From Varroa destructor (taxonomy: Eukaryota > Arthropoda > Arachnida > Mesostigmata > Varroidae), in assembly GCF_002443255.2 (NCBI RefSeq), contig NW_019211455.1, positions 28,408,239 through 28,472,238 on the forward strand: DNA of 64,000 nt, in the 5' to 3' direction. The notes under the pieces were generated by a model. That model was not told the DNA's origin. It saw only the letters and a list, made by a program, of their open reading frames with translations, and ran no database searches. Positions 1 to 13,000 of this stretch are shown here, in pieces. The translations under genes and the position numbers were made by a program. The first letter of the stretch is position 1; the number at the start of each line of letters is the position of its first letter.

Positions 1-1396
1 AAATCAACTACGGGAAGGTGACATTAAAGGTGTCGACTACCGGGACGTTGCATATGAGAGCCTTTTGGATTCTAAACTGAATATTTATCGTCATAGGAGT
101 GCAAATATACGCACAAATAGCTAATTTTGTGGGCAAACATTATAACTATATTCCGGCTGCCTTCCATTGTGAAATATTTTATTTTTGCAGGCCGACCAAC
201 AAACCATTTTGTCTTACATAATTGTAACAGCACTAGGACCCTAGCCATCAAGTAGAAATATATATACATAGATGATTGTATTATTATTTTATTTTAATTT
301 TTTATTAATATTTATTACAAATTAAGCTAATTTTTACCTGATTCGTTAAACATTATTTTTTAAACTTATGCAGCCAGAAATACATAATGGCTCTTCACTG
401 ATCCTCAAGACGACTTCAGCTAAGGCGAACAAAATAGGAGTACTGCAACTTCCTATCAGAACTACACTAAGCCTTTCACCAAGTCCCATCCGATACTATT
501 TATAGCATACAGTAATGGTATTATTTCAATCGCTTAGATCCCACATTACTATACCGCGTAGCAAACGCTTGAAGACTTCCTAGTTATAGGTACCAATATT
601 TTTTCTAATTTGCTATAATGATACCTTTTCTTTAGAATTATAGACGTTGTAGAATATGAAACTGACACAAACGATCATAACGCAACGGTGTAATCACACA
701 AATATCGTGAGATTTTTATTATTATTCATATTATTTCCATATTTTTTTTCTTTCAATACACTCGACAGATGTTTTGAGTTCTAAATTTATCATTAATTAT
801 TATATTTTTATTATTATGGTACATAAAGTAAACAATGAAGGTCCTAGTTCTCTATACCATATCGGTCTTACGCTACAACCGAGAGGCACTCTGCTCGCGC
901 GTAAGCATAGTTGATCATCTCCAACTTTACGCATTTGCCATCCTTTATCTTGTTCTGCCGCACAACTTTTCTCACACCGTTTAGTGCTTCCATATTCCTT
1001 GCCGCTACTACGGATCACTTTGCCTGATGCCTTTTTTGTTTTAACCGATATGCATCCCTAATTGTTTTTGTTGTCTGGAGTTTCACGGTCTTTTTTCCAG
1101 GTCCTGCTCAATCCAAATTTGTATGTTATCCATTCCCGCAAATTTGACACGCTCCTACAAAGCTTGCCATTTGCTTTTCATCTTTTGGTTCATTGTCTAC
1201 TTGTTTTTCATATATATTGTTGTGGTTTTTATTACTGTTATTATTAATATTATTATTAATAGCAACTATTTCCTTTATTTCTCTGCTCATTTCTACGACT
1301 GACCCATACATTGTTAACATTCGTTTGTAGTTTATCAAGCGCCGTCTCTGCATATCTGCTTACTATGCATTTGTGCTCTACCTTCGTTCCCACTGT
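1..1396. other. AT-rich 3' flank of SF3B1, no gene seen
   Basis: This stretch is AT-rich and low in complexity. It has only short open frames, none of which resembles a known protein. The part nearest SF3B1 (about 1250 to 1396) should be that gene's 3' untranslated region, because it contains a polyadenylation hexamer on the minus strand. Runs of ATT and TTA triplets occur around 715 to 740, 795 to 815 and 1220 to 1262. Confidence 0.6.
1274..1279 (-). promoter_or_regulatory. Candidate poly(A) signal of SF3B1
   Basis: The plus strand reads TTTATT here, so the minus strand reads AATAAA. It lies 118 bases downstream of the SF3B1 stop codon, a normal distance for a short 3' untranslated region. 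Other AATAAA-like words are common in AT-rich sequence, so use of this one is inferred. Confidence 0.45.
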
Positions 1397-4300
1397 CTAG
1401 AGAACATAACCTAGCTCAAATCGTTCGTAATGATTACCATTGAGCTCGTTCGGCACCCGTGGATAGGCTGCCACCAGTGCGTCTTGCGAGCCAATGTACA
1501 AAGAGTTATAGATCTTCCAATAAACGTCGCGTACCTTTCGGGCCGGATGGAATAGCCCCTGCAAACAATACTGCAACAGACGAGTTGGCCCAAGTCCTAC
1601 CCGCATACCTTCGACGGAGCCATGGAACGCTTGAATCAGATGGGGACTCGTCTCAAAGATATTCGGCCACACATAATTCAACAAGTGTGTAAGCGCGTCC
1701 TCACAGCCGAAACCAACAACGCCCAGACTCATATGCTGGATAGCAAAACATGCGGTTTGCCGATGGACGAGGTCGCGATCCATTAAGGCATCCTCTAATA
1801 GTGGTGTCACGGCATAGATGTAGTCTTTGCCCATTTCGCCAATATACTCAAATAAGAATGACAGAGATTTGAGTACGCCGTTCTGTACATTCATTTCGGG
1901 AACACGATATTCATTCATCAATGCTGGCAGCACCGTAAATGGCGAGCAGGTCTCAGCCACAATTGCAATAGCGACGGTGGTGCACACCCGATTCTGACGT
2001 TCCTGTACACGCAAATTGTTCAGTAGAGTTGAGAGAACGTCATGCGGGCCGATAGCCTTAGCAATGTAACCGAAAGTGTTAACAGTTGCTCGCCGAATCG
2101 CCTTCTTGTGAGCTTTGAGCAATTCAAGCAATTCGAAACAGATACGCATCCATTCTCTTGCGGACACGAACTCAGCGCCACGGTCAGCAATACGCCCGAC
2201 TAGGTCAATGCAATTCTCCTGTACCTTTTCGTGGCGATTTTTAAGAATAGGCGTCAGACGCGGTAACAAATCTTTGATGGGTGGGTTCATCTTCGACATG
2301 CCAATCACATTCACAATTGCTTTTAGTGCCGCGAGAATCGAACCCAACACCTCCGGGTACTCCTCTCCTAAATACTCATAAAGGATCTGACCAAGATGTG
2401 ACATGAGCTTTTCCTCTTGGCATGTCTTCATCACGACTGCTATACGAGCGACTAGATCAGCGGCCTGTTGGCGTACCTTAGCGCTTTTGTTGTTTAGACG
2501 CCACAAAATGGTACCGCAGATCTGGGGCAAATAAGGCTTAACACGCTTGCCGAGAGCGTTTACAATTGTGCCAAATCCGTTTAACATGACCATGTCTTCT
2601 GAGGTCTGCTCCTGATAGGCGTATAAAACACCGTCGATCAATTGCTCCTCCAATCGCGAATCGATCTCGGCAGCACCAAGATTAGCAAGGATTTTCTCAG
2701 CAGTTTCCATAACCATTTTTCGGTATTGCTCGTTTTCGTCTTTCAAATCGTCTACGATTCTGTTGACGATTTCGGCAGCGCCAACCTTGTTAGCAATTTC
2801 AACCGTTGTGTCCACCAGTTGCCTAAAGTGAACAAGGACCAAATAGGTTAAAAAAGCAATGGCATTATATGCACGCCTTGGCTAGTTTTGTACACAACGT
2901 AAAAGATTTTTAAATCGTTATATATATATATATATATATATTTTATATAGTGGTATAGCCTTAGAAGCACAGGCTTCTGCAATAAAATGAAAAACATGAC
3001 TTACTTATAGTTTCTCTTGTCGAGGGCCATACGGTGATTCCAGAAATGTCGGAAGAAGTGCGGCAATACCTCATCTTTAATATACTGTGCTTCCACACCA
3101 TCAGTGGCACAACACTGTTTGACAACTTTGAGCACAATTTTTTTCATCTCCTCGTCAGGAGACTGGAACTCTCGGATCAGAATTAGCATCACTTCCCGGG
3201 TATAGTAGTTAGCATACTCTGCGTCCATCAATGGGATGAGATAACCGATAGCCTTTAAAAAGGCAGCCAAACCCTTACCACGGTGTGTGCGTATACCCTT
3301 CCAGAGAGGTTTCAGAACACTATCGAAGCTTTCAATACCTGTTGATCAGGAAAAGGATGACAATTTGGAGATTCCATCGAGAAAACGTGATCAAGATTTG
3401 ATGGCAAGACCTAAAAACTAGTAACGTTAATGTGGAGATTTTTCTAAAATATAAAGAGAAAGCATACATGAATATAACAAAAACAGATATCCGTTCTTTT
3501 ATATAGAGCCTCATAGATAACAGCATAGAATCATCACTAACATCAATCAATAAAAACAACAACTATTGTACCGTAAGGTGTGGCAGCTTCAGCCAGGGCG
3601 GCCAATGCCAACGCTGTGATAGTTCTGACTTTCTGCTGTTCGTCAACAAGTCCATGTTCGATAATCTCAACTAACGACCGCAAATGGGGAAGGATCGCGC
3701 AGCCCATCAAGATGGCGATCTGCTGGACGATTTTGATGCCCGTGTGGCGCGCCTGCCACGACTTCTTCGATTTGCAGACAGCCTTCAAAAAAGGTAACAG
3801 TGCTGGGATGCCTGAAGTTGACACGACAACAAACGGCCAAAATGGCGAAATGCAAATCGGAAGGGTTAATCAATTCGACATTAATGCGGAGGACTTTTAG
3901 GACTTGGGGGAAAGCTACCGTCTGCCCGTCTTTTGACTCGCTTCGGCGCGTACAGCGCTTGAATGACCGTATTAGTGGTCAGCGACATAGCGAATTAGAA
4001 AACGTAACAAAACGGTAGGGCGATGCCCAGTCCACGCAAACGTTTTTTGTGTAACCTTGTCCTCTTTTAATTTTTGGGTTTTGTTATACATTACCGTGAC
4101 ATTGTCGGTCTCATCTCACAATGAACGCGCCGGGGAACTCAACGGCTAAGCGAAAGCCGTTATCGCTGCTATAAGATATACACATGTTACTATCGGGTTG
4201 TATTTTGTCCATAGACAGATACGTAGATTGGAAACATAGAATATATATAGTATAGTAGTTCATATAGTGGTTGAATTTTGTCATCGATCAGCATATTTGT

Positions 4301-7300
4301 GATATATTCATGTATAACAAAGAATTGCGAGATGGAGACATACTGGGAGAAATTTAATATCAAAAGGGAAGGGTTGAAAATGGAATCTCATCTCAAGACT
4401 ATAATATTGCCGAGAGCAACGCCTCACTTGAACTCTGAGGTGCCTAAAAACATAACTTGTTCAACGTTGTCATCATTACTAGGTCTCATCGTGAAAATAG
4501 AAAAAGAAAACTGGACTTACAAGAGATGAGTGTGTCAGACCAAATACCGGGACATTCGCAGATGCACAAACGTTTGTTCACAGTGTTAAGATAAGAAATC
4601 TTAAAGGTTAATACATACCAAGTGCAGAGGCGACGACTGCAAAGGCTCGTGCCGTGGTGTTACGGACGTACTCATCAATGTTATCAATGTCAGGTCGCAT
4701 CGTGGAAATCATCGTTGCTAATCCTGCCGCTTTGGCTAAATTCGAAATAATTTCTCGTCCTTCAACACGCGCGTAGTAATCTTCGTCGATAAGCAAAGGC
4801 TCAATCACCACCTGATCGAACGAAAGAAAGAAACACAAAAAATGCAGCGTACATTTATTATTAACTAATGCAATTGTTGTATTGAACAAATCCGTATGCA
4901 GACAGACTTCATAAAATACAGATACAGAAATAAAACCTGATGCTAACTTTCTAGTTAGTTCCATCGTAAAAATAAAATTCTAGTACTTACAAGAATTTTG
5001 TGCACGTAGGGCCGAACAAGATCGTCAAGCTTATAAAGAACCCGGTCAATGACTTTGACCAAGAGATGTCTTTCCTGGTCTTCCAGCGTAGGACTCATAA
5101 GGAGAGGTAGGATTTGGTTGAAAAGTGCGCCAGGCCCGAACTCTCGTGCTTTGTCTGTGATCTGCCGCATAGCTGACTTTCTCATAGGTGGTGTTCCGTT
5201 CTTGATTTTCAACAGCAATGTCATAATCTTGCGCTCCTTCGACTCCTCTGGGGACAATAACTCTTCATCGACATCGGTTAATAACTTGTCAAAATACTGC
5301 ATATCCTCCGGTTTGAGGGGCGGAAGTGAGGCGCTCTTGGGCTGAGCATCTACCACTTTGAGGGGTTCATCCTTTTGGAAAAAGAAGCCTCCGCCAGCCC
5401 CCAGGCCCCCAAGAGGGGTTGGGGTTGCTGCGAGTTTCCGAGCAGGAGTTCGAATCGGCACGTATCCAGAAGGTGGTGGCAAGACTTTGTAACCTGGTGG
5501 AAACAGCGAGTCAAGTTCTTCATCTGTCATGGGCCTGTTACGCTCGTCGATTTCTTTTTCGTAGCGGAATATCTGCATTTGCTCTGGCGTCATCGGTATA
5601 TTGGCAGCCGGCGTCTGCATGGCAGCCGCTTTAGCACCGATGGGTGTTGTACCACTGGGTGTGAACACTTGTGACGGCGTCATCGACGGAGTCATAGCGC
5701 CAGGTGTCATCTGACCCGGAGTCATTGATGGCGTGGCTGCCATACCAGATGGTGTCATCGACGGGGTCGCCGACGGTGTCTCATCCCATCGAGAACGTCT
5801 TTTGGCTGCACTTGGCGTGGCAGCTGCAGCGGCTTCAACCTTATCGACAGCGCCATCTACACGAGGAGTTTCTGCCCACCCCGAATGGCTTGGTGTTTCA
5901 CCCGTACGTGGCGTTTCATCCCAGCGATTTCTCCGGGTTGAAGCTTTGTGACCAGGGGTTTCGGCATCAGGCGTAGCGTGTCCGGGCGTATGATGGGCGG
6001 GTGTGGGCTCCCACATGCGATTAGCGTGACCAGGTGTCTCAGCGCCCATGGGTAAACGACCTGGAGTCTCAGCCCACTTCTCTTGAGTTCCTTGTGCAGT
6101 GTGAACCGATGGCGTGTGGGACGGTGTTTCTGCTTGCTCCCAGCCTGCTAGTCGTTTTTTTGGTCCGGTGGACGGTGTATCTTGGACGTCCCACCTTCTC
6201 CGTTTTTTTTCAGTCGCCTCTGCCCCATTCTTAACGTGTAGTTCGCCGGCCTTGTCTTTATCTTGTAGTTTTCTCTTGAGATCTGCTTCGTCTCTGCGAA
6301 CGGCCTGCTCTTTCATGATATGAGCGTACGTCCTTGACTGCATATCCGGCGTTTTGCCTCCATCGGCAAACGGATCTGTTCGCTCAGGCGAGATCTGTCG
6401 GTTTCGTCGTTGAGCACGGTACTCATCTTCTCGATCGGCGATTCGTGGTACTCTTTTGTCAGCAAACGGATCATAACCCTTGTCCGTCACTTCTTCAAGG
6501 AATTTCTGTGCATTAATCTTTCGAGGCGGAGCCACAGGATCGCCTCCACCTGCTTCCATATCGTCGTCCTGCAAAAGTCATCCGAAAAAAAAATGTCAAT
6601 ATGGCGAATTGAGGCTGTACATAACTTTAATGGTTTATAGCATACTATGATGTATGGCGTTACGGTGAGACTAGTTTGTGCACTCCCGTTTTTATCAACA
6701 TCTTACATTCGCATTCAAAAGGAATCCTTGTAACGCTAAAGATGATGATCAGCTAATTATTCTTGCTTTAATTAGCTAACTCTTTTTTTTAAATGCTCTG
6801 AAAAATAAGGGTCCAAAAAAGTGACCAGCTCTATGAGAGACATAAGTCTCCTAACAAGAACTTAAAGTAGCAACATTTTGCAGCAGAGTAAAAGTCTTCT
6901 CTTAGGCCCATAAATAGCTTCTTCTATGAACCGAATGATGAAATCAGTTATCAGCTCTACGATGGCGACTACACAATTCGATTGGCAAACGCTCGCGAAA
7001 AACGTAAAAGATCTTCAAGAAGATTTCAACTTGCTTAACCTTCAGTCGAATCAAGTCTGTACCCGCGCATCCGGTGCGTCATTAGGCTCCTTGTGAACAG
7101 ACGGCGCCGCCAAGCCTAAAAACAGTAGAGCAATTTAAGAATAACTAGCGCTTGCCGAGGTGCATGTACAACTCTGACAGCTGTTTGTTCTCGGGGCATA
7201 CTCTAGAATACAATCGAGAGTCTACAACCCGACAAAGGTTAACTTTGAATAAGGATCGGCTTCTTTAGCGGAAGCAAAACACGATGTCCGCTCAGAGCCA

Positions 7301-8576
7301 ATCGTCAATACCGAGTGATATTTCGTTGCTGTAGTTGTTTAATATTTGCCTATTTATACAAAAACGTCTTTTTTAAATCTAGTTGGCGATTCGGATACAG
7401 CACGTAGAAGTTATGGTTATTACATCCTTTTCGTTTATTGAATTGAAAACAAAGAGGTCATTGGGGCTATGTTAAAACCAGTGAGTAAAAAATCGGAGCT
7501 AAAACGTCTCGTAGGATGCAAAACAAACGACAAAGCTCGATTCACCGATGAATGGGCTGACAATCTGAGCAGAAACCTGAAACACTGGCGTTATGAGAAA
7601 AAAGGTTCTACTATATGCGTAAATAGTACTTACATCGGCGTCGACGTCGTCGCTAGCTGGTATAGAGGTAACATATCCGGCAAACTTATTCTTGCTTGTC
7701 GAATTATAAAGTTGTCGGTCCATATAAGGGGTGTGCTCCCCCGCTCCAAGGGGCACCCCTCCATCTGCAGTCCCATCAGCCAACCTCTTTTTGGCCGCCT
7801 GGATCCGCGCCAATTCCTCATCTATATCTAAAACATAGTTGATGGTCATCACGTAAAGTGCACACCACACACACACAGACACACCCAGAATGTAGTGCAT
7901 GGCAGTTGTTTAACATGGGTACTTCTACGATTGCTGAAACACTAACACTGTTGATCTCTACACCGAATTTCGCTTCTAACTTAGCAGAAGTCTAGCTTTG
8001 ATACAGACCATAGAGAAAGGCATTATGTAACTATTTAATCGCGGGCGACAATAGTAATCGCCGAAGATGATAGCCTCTGAAAAACTCTATCTAAACAGTC
8101 AGTTGAACCATCTAAAAATAGCATCATAACCATCATTGTTTATGTCCTAATTAAAAGGGTCTCGGTAAGGACGAAATCAGTTCTGTTATACTAACCCGAC
8201 GTGGGCATTGCGCTTAGAAGGTGCTTACAGTAAGCTTGCTATAGAGTATTGCAGATGCCAATCCCTTACACTGAATTTGCATGCAATCGTATGCACCTAG
8301 GTCAGCTACAATAACGATAATAATAATATACGTTTAGGCAAAATTGTTCTTGTTTTTTTGATCTTTGCTATATGTGCTAAGCTTCGTTTCACATATCCAG
8401 ATGGACTTGGCCTTTGGACGCACAAGTTCGTAGGGCACTATTGACAATAGCACAGCCGCATGGCTTCGGCTCAACTCTATGGTGATACTTCCACGGTGAG
8501 AACTATGATGAATCGCTCTCAGCACGACCGCGTAATCTGAAAACGTTTCAAAAGTCGAATTTCACTCACCGGCCAT
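1397..8576 (-). CDS. SF3B1: Splicing factor 3B subunit 1 (U2 snRNP SF3b core, HEAT repeats)
   Basis: Coding exons on the minus strand, all with matching phases: 8576-8570, 7827-7634, 6568-4991, 4811-4619, 3811-3572, 3338-3005 and 2822-1397. Together they give 3972 nt, or 1323 residues (the human protein has 1304). SF3B1 grips the branch-point helix and U2 snRNA in the nuclear spliceosome. Residues about 190 to 385 carry the Thr-Pro-rich region with RWDET-type ligand motifs that bind UHM proteins. Residues about 395 to 455 match the SF3B6/p14-binding segment ([15 protein letters not shown]). The rest is a HEAT-repeat superhelix nearly identical to human. Equivalents of human H662, K666 and K700 fall at H680, K684 and K718. 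The protein ends in YVL, as other family members do. Identity of exons 2 to 7 is certain. The 7-nt start exon (ATG GCC G, then GTGAGT) is inferred from phase, a good donor and the resulting [12 protein letters not shown] start. The donor after exon 5 is a weak G|GTACAA. Confidence 0.95.
2919..2941. repeat. (TA)n microsatellite in SF3B1 intron
   Basis: About 23 bases of uninterrupted TA lie in the 182-bp intron between exons 3338-3005 and 2822-1397. Confidence 0.9.
6569..7633. other. SF3B1 intron 2, holds one small plus-strand ORF
   Basis: This 1065-bp intron has a consensus donor (GAT|GTAAGT on the minus strand) and acceptor (TTTTGCAG). Most of it is non-coding and AT-rich. The one thing I noticed is a 56-codon open frame on the plus strand at 6926 to 7096. 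It resembles no family I recognise and is discussed as a finding. Confidence 0.6.
7635..8569. other. SF3B1 exon 2 and intron 1, no extra gene seen
   Basis: SF3B1 exon 2 occupies 7634 to 7827. The intron from 7828 to 8569 runs from GTGAGT to TTTTAG. I see no repeat, RNA gene or coding segment in the intron beyond short chance frames. Confidence 0.5.
8570..8576 (-). CDS. SF3B1: Candidate 7-nt first coding exon of SF3B1
   Basis: The minus strand reads CAACATGGCCG followed by the donor GTGAGTG. Joined to the acceptor at 7829-7828 (TTTTAG), it completes the codon GAT and gives [16 protein letters not shown]. This aligns with the EDIEAQIREIQ segment near the start of human SF3B1 but lacks the roughly eight residues that precede it there. 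The ATG context is good (C-A-A-C before, G at +4). No competing in-frame ATG lies just upstream of the second exon: its frame runs into unrelated low-complexity sequence. Transcript evidence would be needed to exclude another first exon. Confidence 0.6.
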
Positions 8577-10072
8577 GTTGTGGGGAATGCACAACATTGT
8601 TGACGATGATCTCTCTCTATGTTACGAGTAACACATAGCTGCGGGCGGTCCGGTTAGTCTGCTCTTGGCTATTGTCTTTTTCATATTGATTACGTTTCAT
8701 TGCCACGCAAAGGCGATAAGTCCAACGTAAACAACATATCAACCGTTGAAATTTGAAGTGAACATTTGTCGTGATCGAGAACGAAAGAAAAACGAGTCAC
8801 TTTTAGATGCTTTCATTCGTTAATTATATTGAGTCGTTCTGCGGCAGCGGAGGTATCCATCCATCCGCTACTATTCGCCTATATTATTGTTATCCTTTAT
8901 AATGTATACAAGACTGTCTGCAAATAAATCGATCTGTGCTGGAATGCGCGCCGGCAAATAGATGTATTGTAAAAAAGAACATGAACATCCTGTGAAAGGT
9001 TAACAGCATATTGTCAATCTGAAATCAGTTAAGTGACTTTAGATGAACGTTATTTAGGTTCGTTAATTTTATTACATAATAGAGTTCTCGGAGAGATGTG
9101 CATGACGTCCGACAATGTGAGGTGTTCACAGTAAACAAAAGTTGTGGAGATTAGTCTCGTTTGATATCAGACGCGGTTTGGGTAGTTTTTCACCCACGTG
9201 AGAACTTAGTGGGTAACGTCTTTGCCTGCTTAAGCTTAGGGATACGTAGCAGTTTAGGTTTGGATCCGAGCGAAGATATACTCCGCTGGGAGCCAGGTGT
9301 CAGAGGTAACGTCTAACGGCGATGTCGGGCGTAAAACTTAAGACATTTAGGCGGTGTTTTACCATCATTCACATCTAAAGTTAAGCTTAGTGAGGATCTA
9401 GCTTCAATTTTTTTTACGATTTCCTATGACCGTTTTAACTGCTTATAGAGTTTTAGGGAAAAAAAAGCATGGTACCGAGACAACTCAATGTTTTGGCAGG
9501 CAAATAACATGGACTTAGGAGTTCTGCTCTGTTTGCTGCAATATTATTCAATAAGGGCTCCCAATGAAAGTAAAATACGAGCAGTAACGACAAAACACAC
9601 TGACCGCCAACTTAGAACTGTCTCCAATGGCACATGTGTAAGAAATTAAGTATCACTAGGAAATTAGTGGTTATGGGTCCAGCCGAACCTGGGTTGTCAC
9701 AGATGAAACTTATTTTGCTCTGCTACGCAATACTGCTGGTTTCATTACCAGATGTGTGAGAAAATACTGAGTTTATTTTTTTAATTTTGGTAATATTTTT
9801 TTTACCTATAGGTCTTCCTTCTTTTGTGGTACCTAAGCGAAGAAAGCATACTTCAAATCCTGTAATCAGAGATTTTATTGCTGTACAAAAAGAAATCGAC
9901 TTGTAAGAATAAAGCACTGAAGCAAAATAAAGAAAAACAATGTTTTTCTTTATTTTGGTTATTCATTGTCCATGGCATTCATGGTTAACTGGAGCTTTTA
10001 TACATGCTGTACTGCTTAGTTTGCAAGCTGTGTCTGGACTTTGTTCCCTTGCTACTCACACCCGGGGATTCG
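8577..10072. promoter_or_regulatory. Intergenic region between head-to-head SF3B1 and TRNT1
   Basis: SF3B1 is transcribed leftwards from just above 8576 and TRNT1 rightwards from near 10000. The roughly 1.4 kb between them must hold both promoters. No TATA box or other core element stands out. A possible tRNA-derived SINE remnant lies at about 9190 to 9345. Otherwise the sequence is ordinary and moderately AT-rich. Confidence 0.5.
9190..9345 (+). mobile_element. Possible tRNA-derived SINE remnant
   Basis: The head reads like a decayed tRNA gene. CTTAGTGGGTAACG resembles a D-arm with internal box A. About 46 bases further on, GGTTTGGATCC at 9257 to 9267 resembles box B (consensus GGTTCGANTCC, two changes). 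A unique, GC-richer body follows and ends near TGTCGGGCGTAAAACTT. This layout of tRNA head plus unrelated body is typical of SINEs. I see no clear target-site duplication, and family membership cannot be tested here. Confidence 0.35.
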
Positions 10073-13000
10073 ATGTTGCTTCGGTCTTCGCTGTCGCTTC
10101 TCGCAGTTTCACCACCACTGTGGTCATCCCTCATTCAGATAGGCTGCGCCCGTTGTATAAAACTAATACGGAAAGATCTAATGGCCCCCCTAGCTGGTGA
10201 ACTACGAACAATGAAGATTAGTAACGACCTGTTTAAGAGTATTATCACTCCTGAGATGAAAATCCTTGAAGAACTCTTCCGAAGAAATAAGTAAGTACCA
10301 GTTGTTTGCAGCAGTATGGCTCAAGATTGTTCAGGTTTCATCGTATATTTTCTTATGTACAGGCATCGTTTTATTGTTTACTATTTTTTGAAAGCTTGTT
10401 AGTTTGACTCATCTAAACATAGTTCAACGATATACTTGTAAATGGTTATAATGAAGCTTCGAGCTATGGTAATTAGTTGAACTACAAAAAGTGAGCAAGG
10501 AAAAGTTATTCGTAGGCAACGAATTGTAACAAAATTTTCATCTACATCTTCGCCTATAGTTTTGAACTTCGTATCGCAGGCGGAGCGGTTCGCGATCTGT
10601 TAATGAATACTATTCCACACGATCTCGATTTCGCGACGACAGCAACGCCTGACGAAATGAAACGGATATTTACTGATGAAGATATTCGCATGATCAACAC
10701 CAACGGTGAAAAGCATGGCACGATTACAGCTAGAATCAACGATAAGGAAAATTTCGAGGTTACTACGTTACGGATTGATGTTATTACCGACGGCCGACAT
10801 GCTGAGGCAAGTGATATTAGCATTAAGCTTCATCAGAGTACTCAATTATTTACACAGCCACTTTTTTTCGCATTCAATACGCGGATTATTCCAAAGTAAA
10901 TAAACTGCGCGTAATAATATCGCGTAATGATGACGTTGCGTTGTTATAGGTGCAGTTCACTACGGATTGGCAAACGGACGCGAACAGACGGGACTTGACA
11001 GTGAATGCAATGTTTTTATCCCTTGATGGTGTTGTTTACGATTATTTTAAAGGAATTGAACATATTAAACAGCGGAAGGTGCTTTTTGTAGGTGATGCCG
11101 CTCTCCGGATTCAGGAGGACTACCTTCGTATCCTTAGATACTTCCGGTGAGCTTGATGAAGCATGAAGTGGTTGCTAATCGTTTTATTACATTTCCCTTT
11201 AATAAAATTTATATTTCAAATCAGCCATCTGCTTGAGCACGTGCTTTACGATCAGAGCTTATGAAATATTATTGCAGTTATTTTAAGAAGTGGTTATTAC
11301 ATAAAGATGAACTGGAGAATAATACGTAATTTATTATCTCATTATTATATATGAGTGTTGCCTGTTTACTTTCTTTCTTTAATTTTAGGTTTTACGGACG
11401 TTTGGCTTTGAATGAAAACTCCCATGATCCGGATACGCTGGAAGCGATTCGACTGAACACAAACGGCCTGGAGGGAGTTTCTGGTGAACGTTTATCGGTA
11501 GAATTTCGTAAAATACTGGAAGGACCTTTGTACTGCCCGTTGATATGTTTAATGTATGAGTTGAGCGTGACACCTTACCTAGGACTACCGAAAACACCCG
11601 ACCTAGCTGAGTTCCGGAAAGTGTGCCAGCAGTCTGAAAACTTACAACCAGCAGTAATGACACGACTTGCGGGCCTATTGCATTCCAAAGATGACGTAAG
11701 CAAACAAACACGAAATCAGATATTATAATATAATGGTAGCTCAGAGATTTATATATACGTGTTGGCGACGGCGGCAACATCATAGATTTTTTTCTTTCTA
11801 ATGTAAATTCAAGTTAATGATAATTCAAGTTTTTGCGTGTTTGGATCCATCGATAATGTTTTGAGCTCAAAGTGGATGTGCGTACGGATGGGTTAGGTGC
11901 TCGTCTCACGCACACATACTCGCTTATGTAATACAGTTATTCAAAAGTCACAATTTTTCGAACTCGGAACTCCTTTGGCAGTATAAGATATTACGTATTT
12001 ATTTTTCTCTTGACGATCTTAGGTGCTTGCGGTGCATGGCCGGCTGCGTTTATCGAATGCAGAGCGTAATCTTCTACTATTTCTAGTTCGTTACCGCCCA
12101 GAAGCACCGAAAGGCTCCACTGATGACGATCTGCGTTTCTGTCAGACACTTCAGTTTACATGCGACATCAAAGGTACACGCTGACGTTTCTTTCTAGCGC
12201 TTAGGAGAAGGTCACTGCTACTATGCTATTAAGAGGGTTCGTGCAAACGATCAGCAGTTTAAATCGGATAACAAAATGAGCTCTTATATAGCCGTTAAGA
12301 AAAGCTTAAGAGGCCTTACTTAATGCAGCGGCTACTACTAATTAATAGTAGCGACTTGTATTATGAGTAATTAGGGACAATACCTTATATTGATGTATAA
12401 ACGTCGTCGCATTACTAGTCAAAATGATGGGTAAATTGACCTGCACGTGCAATATGTTGGACACCAAAAACCATAAACTCAATAATGTGTTTACCGTGTT
12501 TAGAAAAAGATGAATGTGGCCGTAATTGAGCTTCGAGTCATTCTGCTTAAAAACCGCATGGAATCGGTGCTATAATGTATAAACAGTTTAGACAGGAAAG
12601 ACGATTTTAACTAAATGTTACGATGCCATCACACTTGGAAAGGCTTATTTTTGTCAATAATTGTTCTCAATTATTTGACTTATAAGTAAATTGAGTTCAA
12701 TCATTTGATTATTTGCAGGTGGATCAATGACAGAGGTTTGGTACTGGACAGAAGAGCTCTTAAAATATCATGGCAACAAAGATCTCCTGCAAAAGTTTCG
12801 TGAATGGAAATTACCGCGTTTCCCCGTAACTGGCCACAAACTTATAGAACTGGGAATACAAAAAGGGCCAAAGGTAAAGTAACTAGGTGCAATCAAATTG
12901 ATTTCCATTTCAATACACTACTTAATTTGCTATCCTGCTACCTACTGAATGTAGCAACAAGAACTATACTTAAATAAGCGATTTACTCACTTATCTCGAT

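Noticed and set aside
3580..3900. 106-codon plus-strand frame opposite SF3B1 exon 5
   Set aside because: It is the antisense shadow of a conserved SF3B1 exon with high GC; it has no domain and runs out of the exon into the intron.
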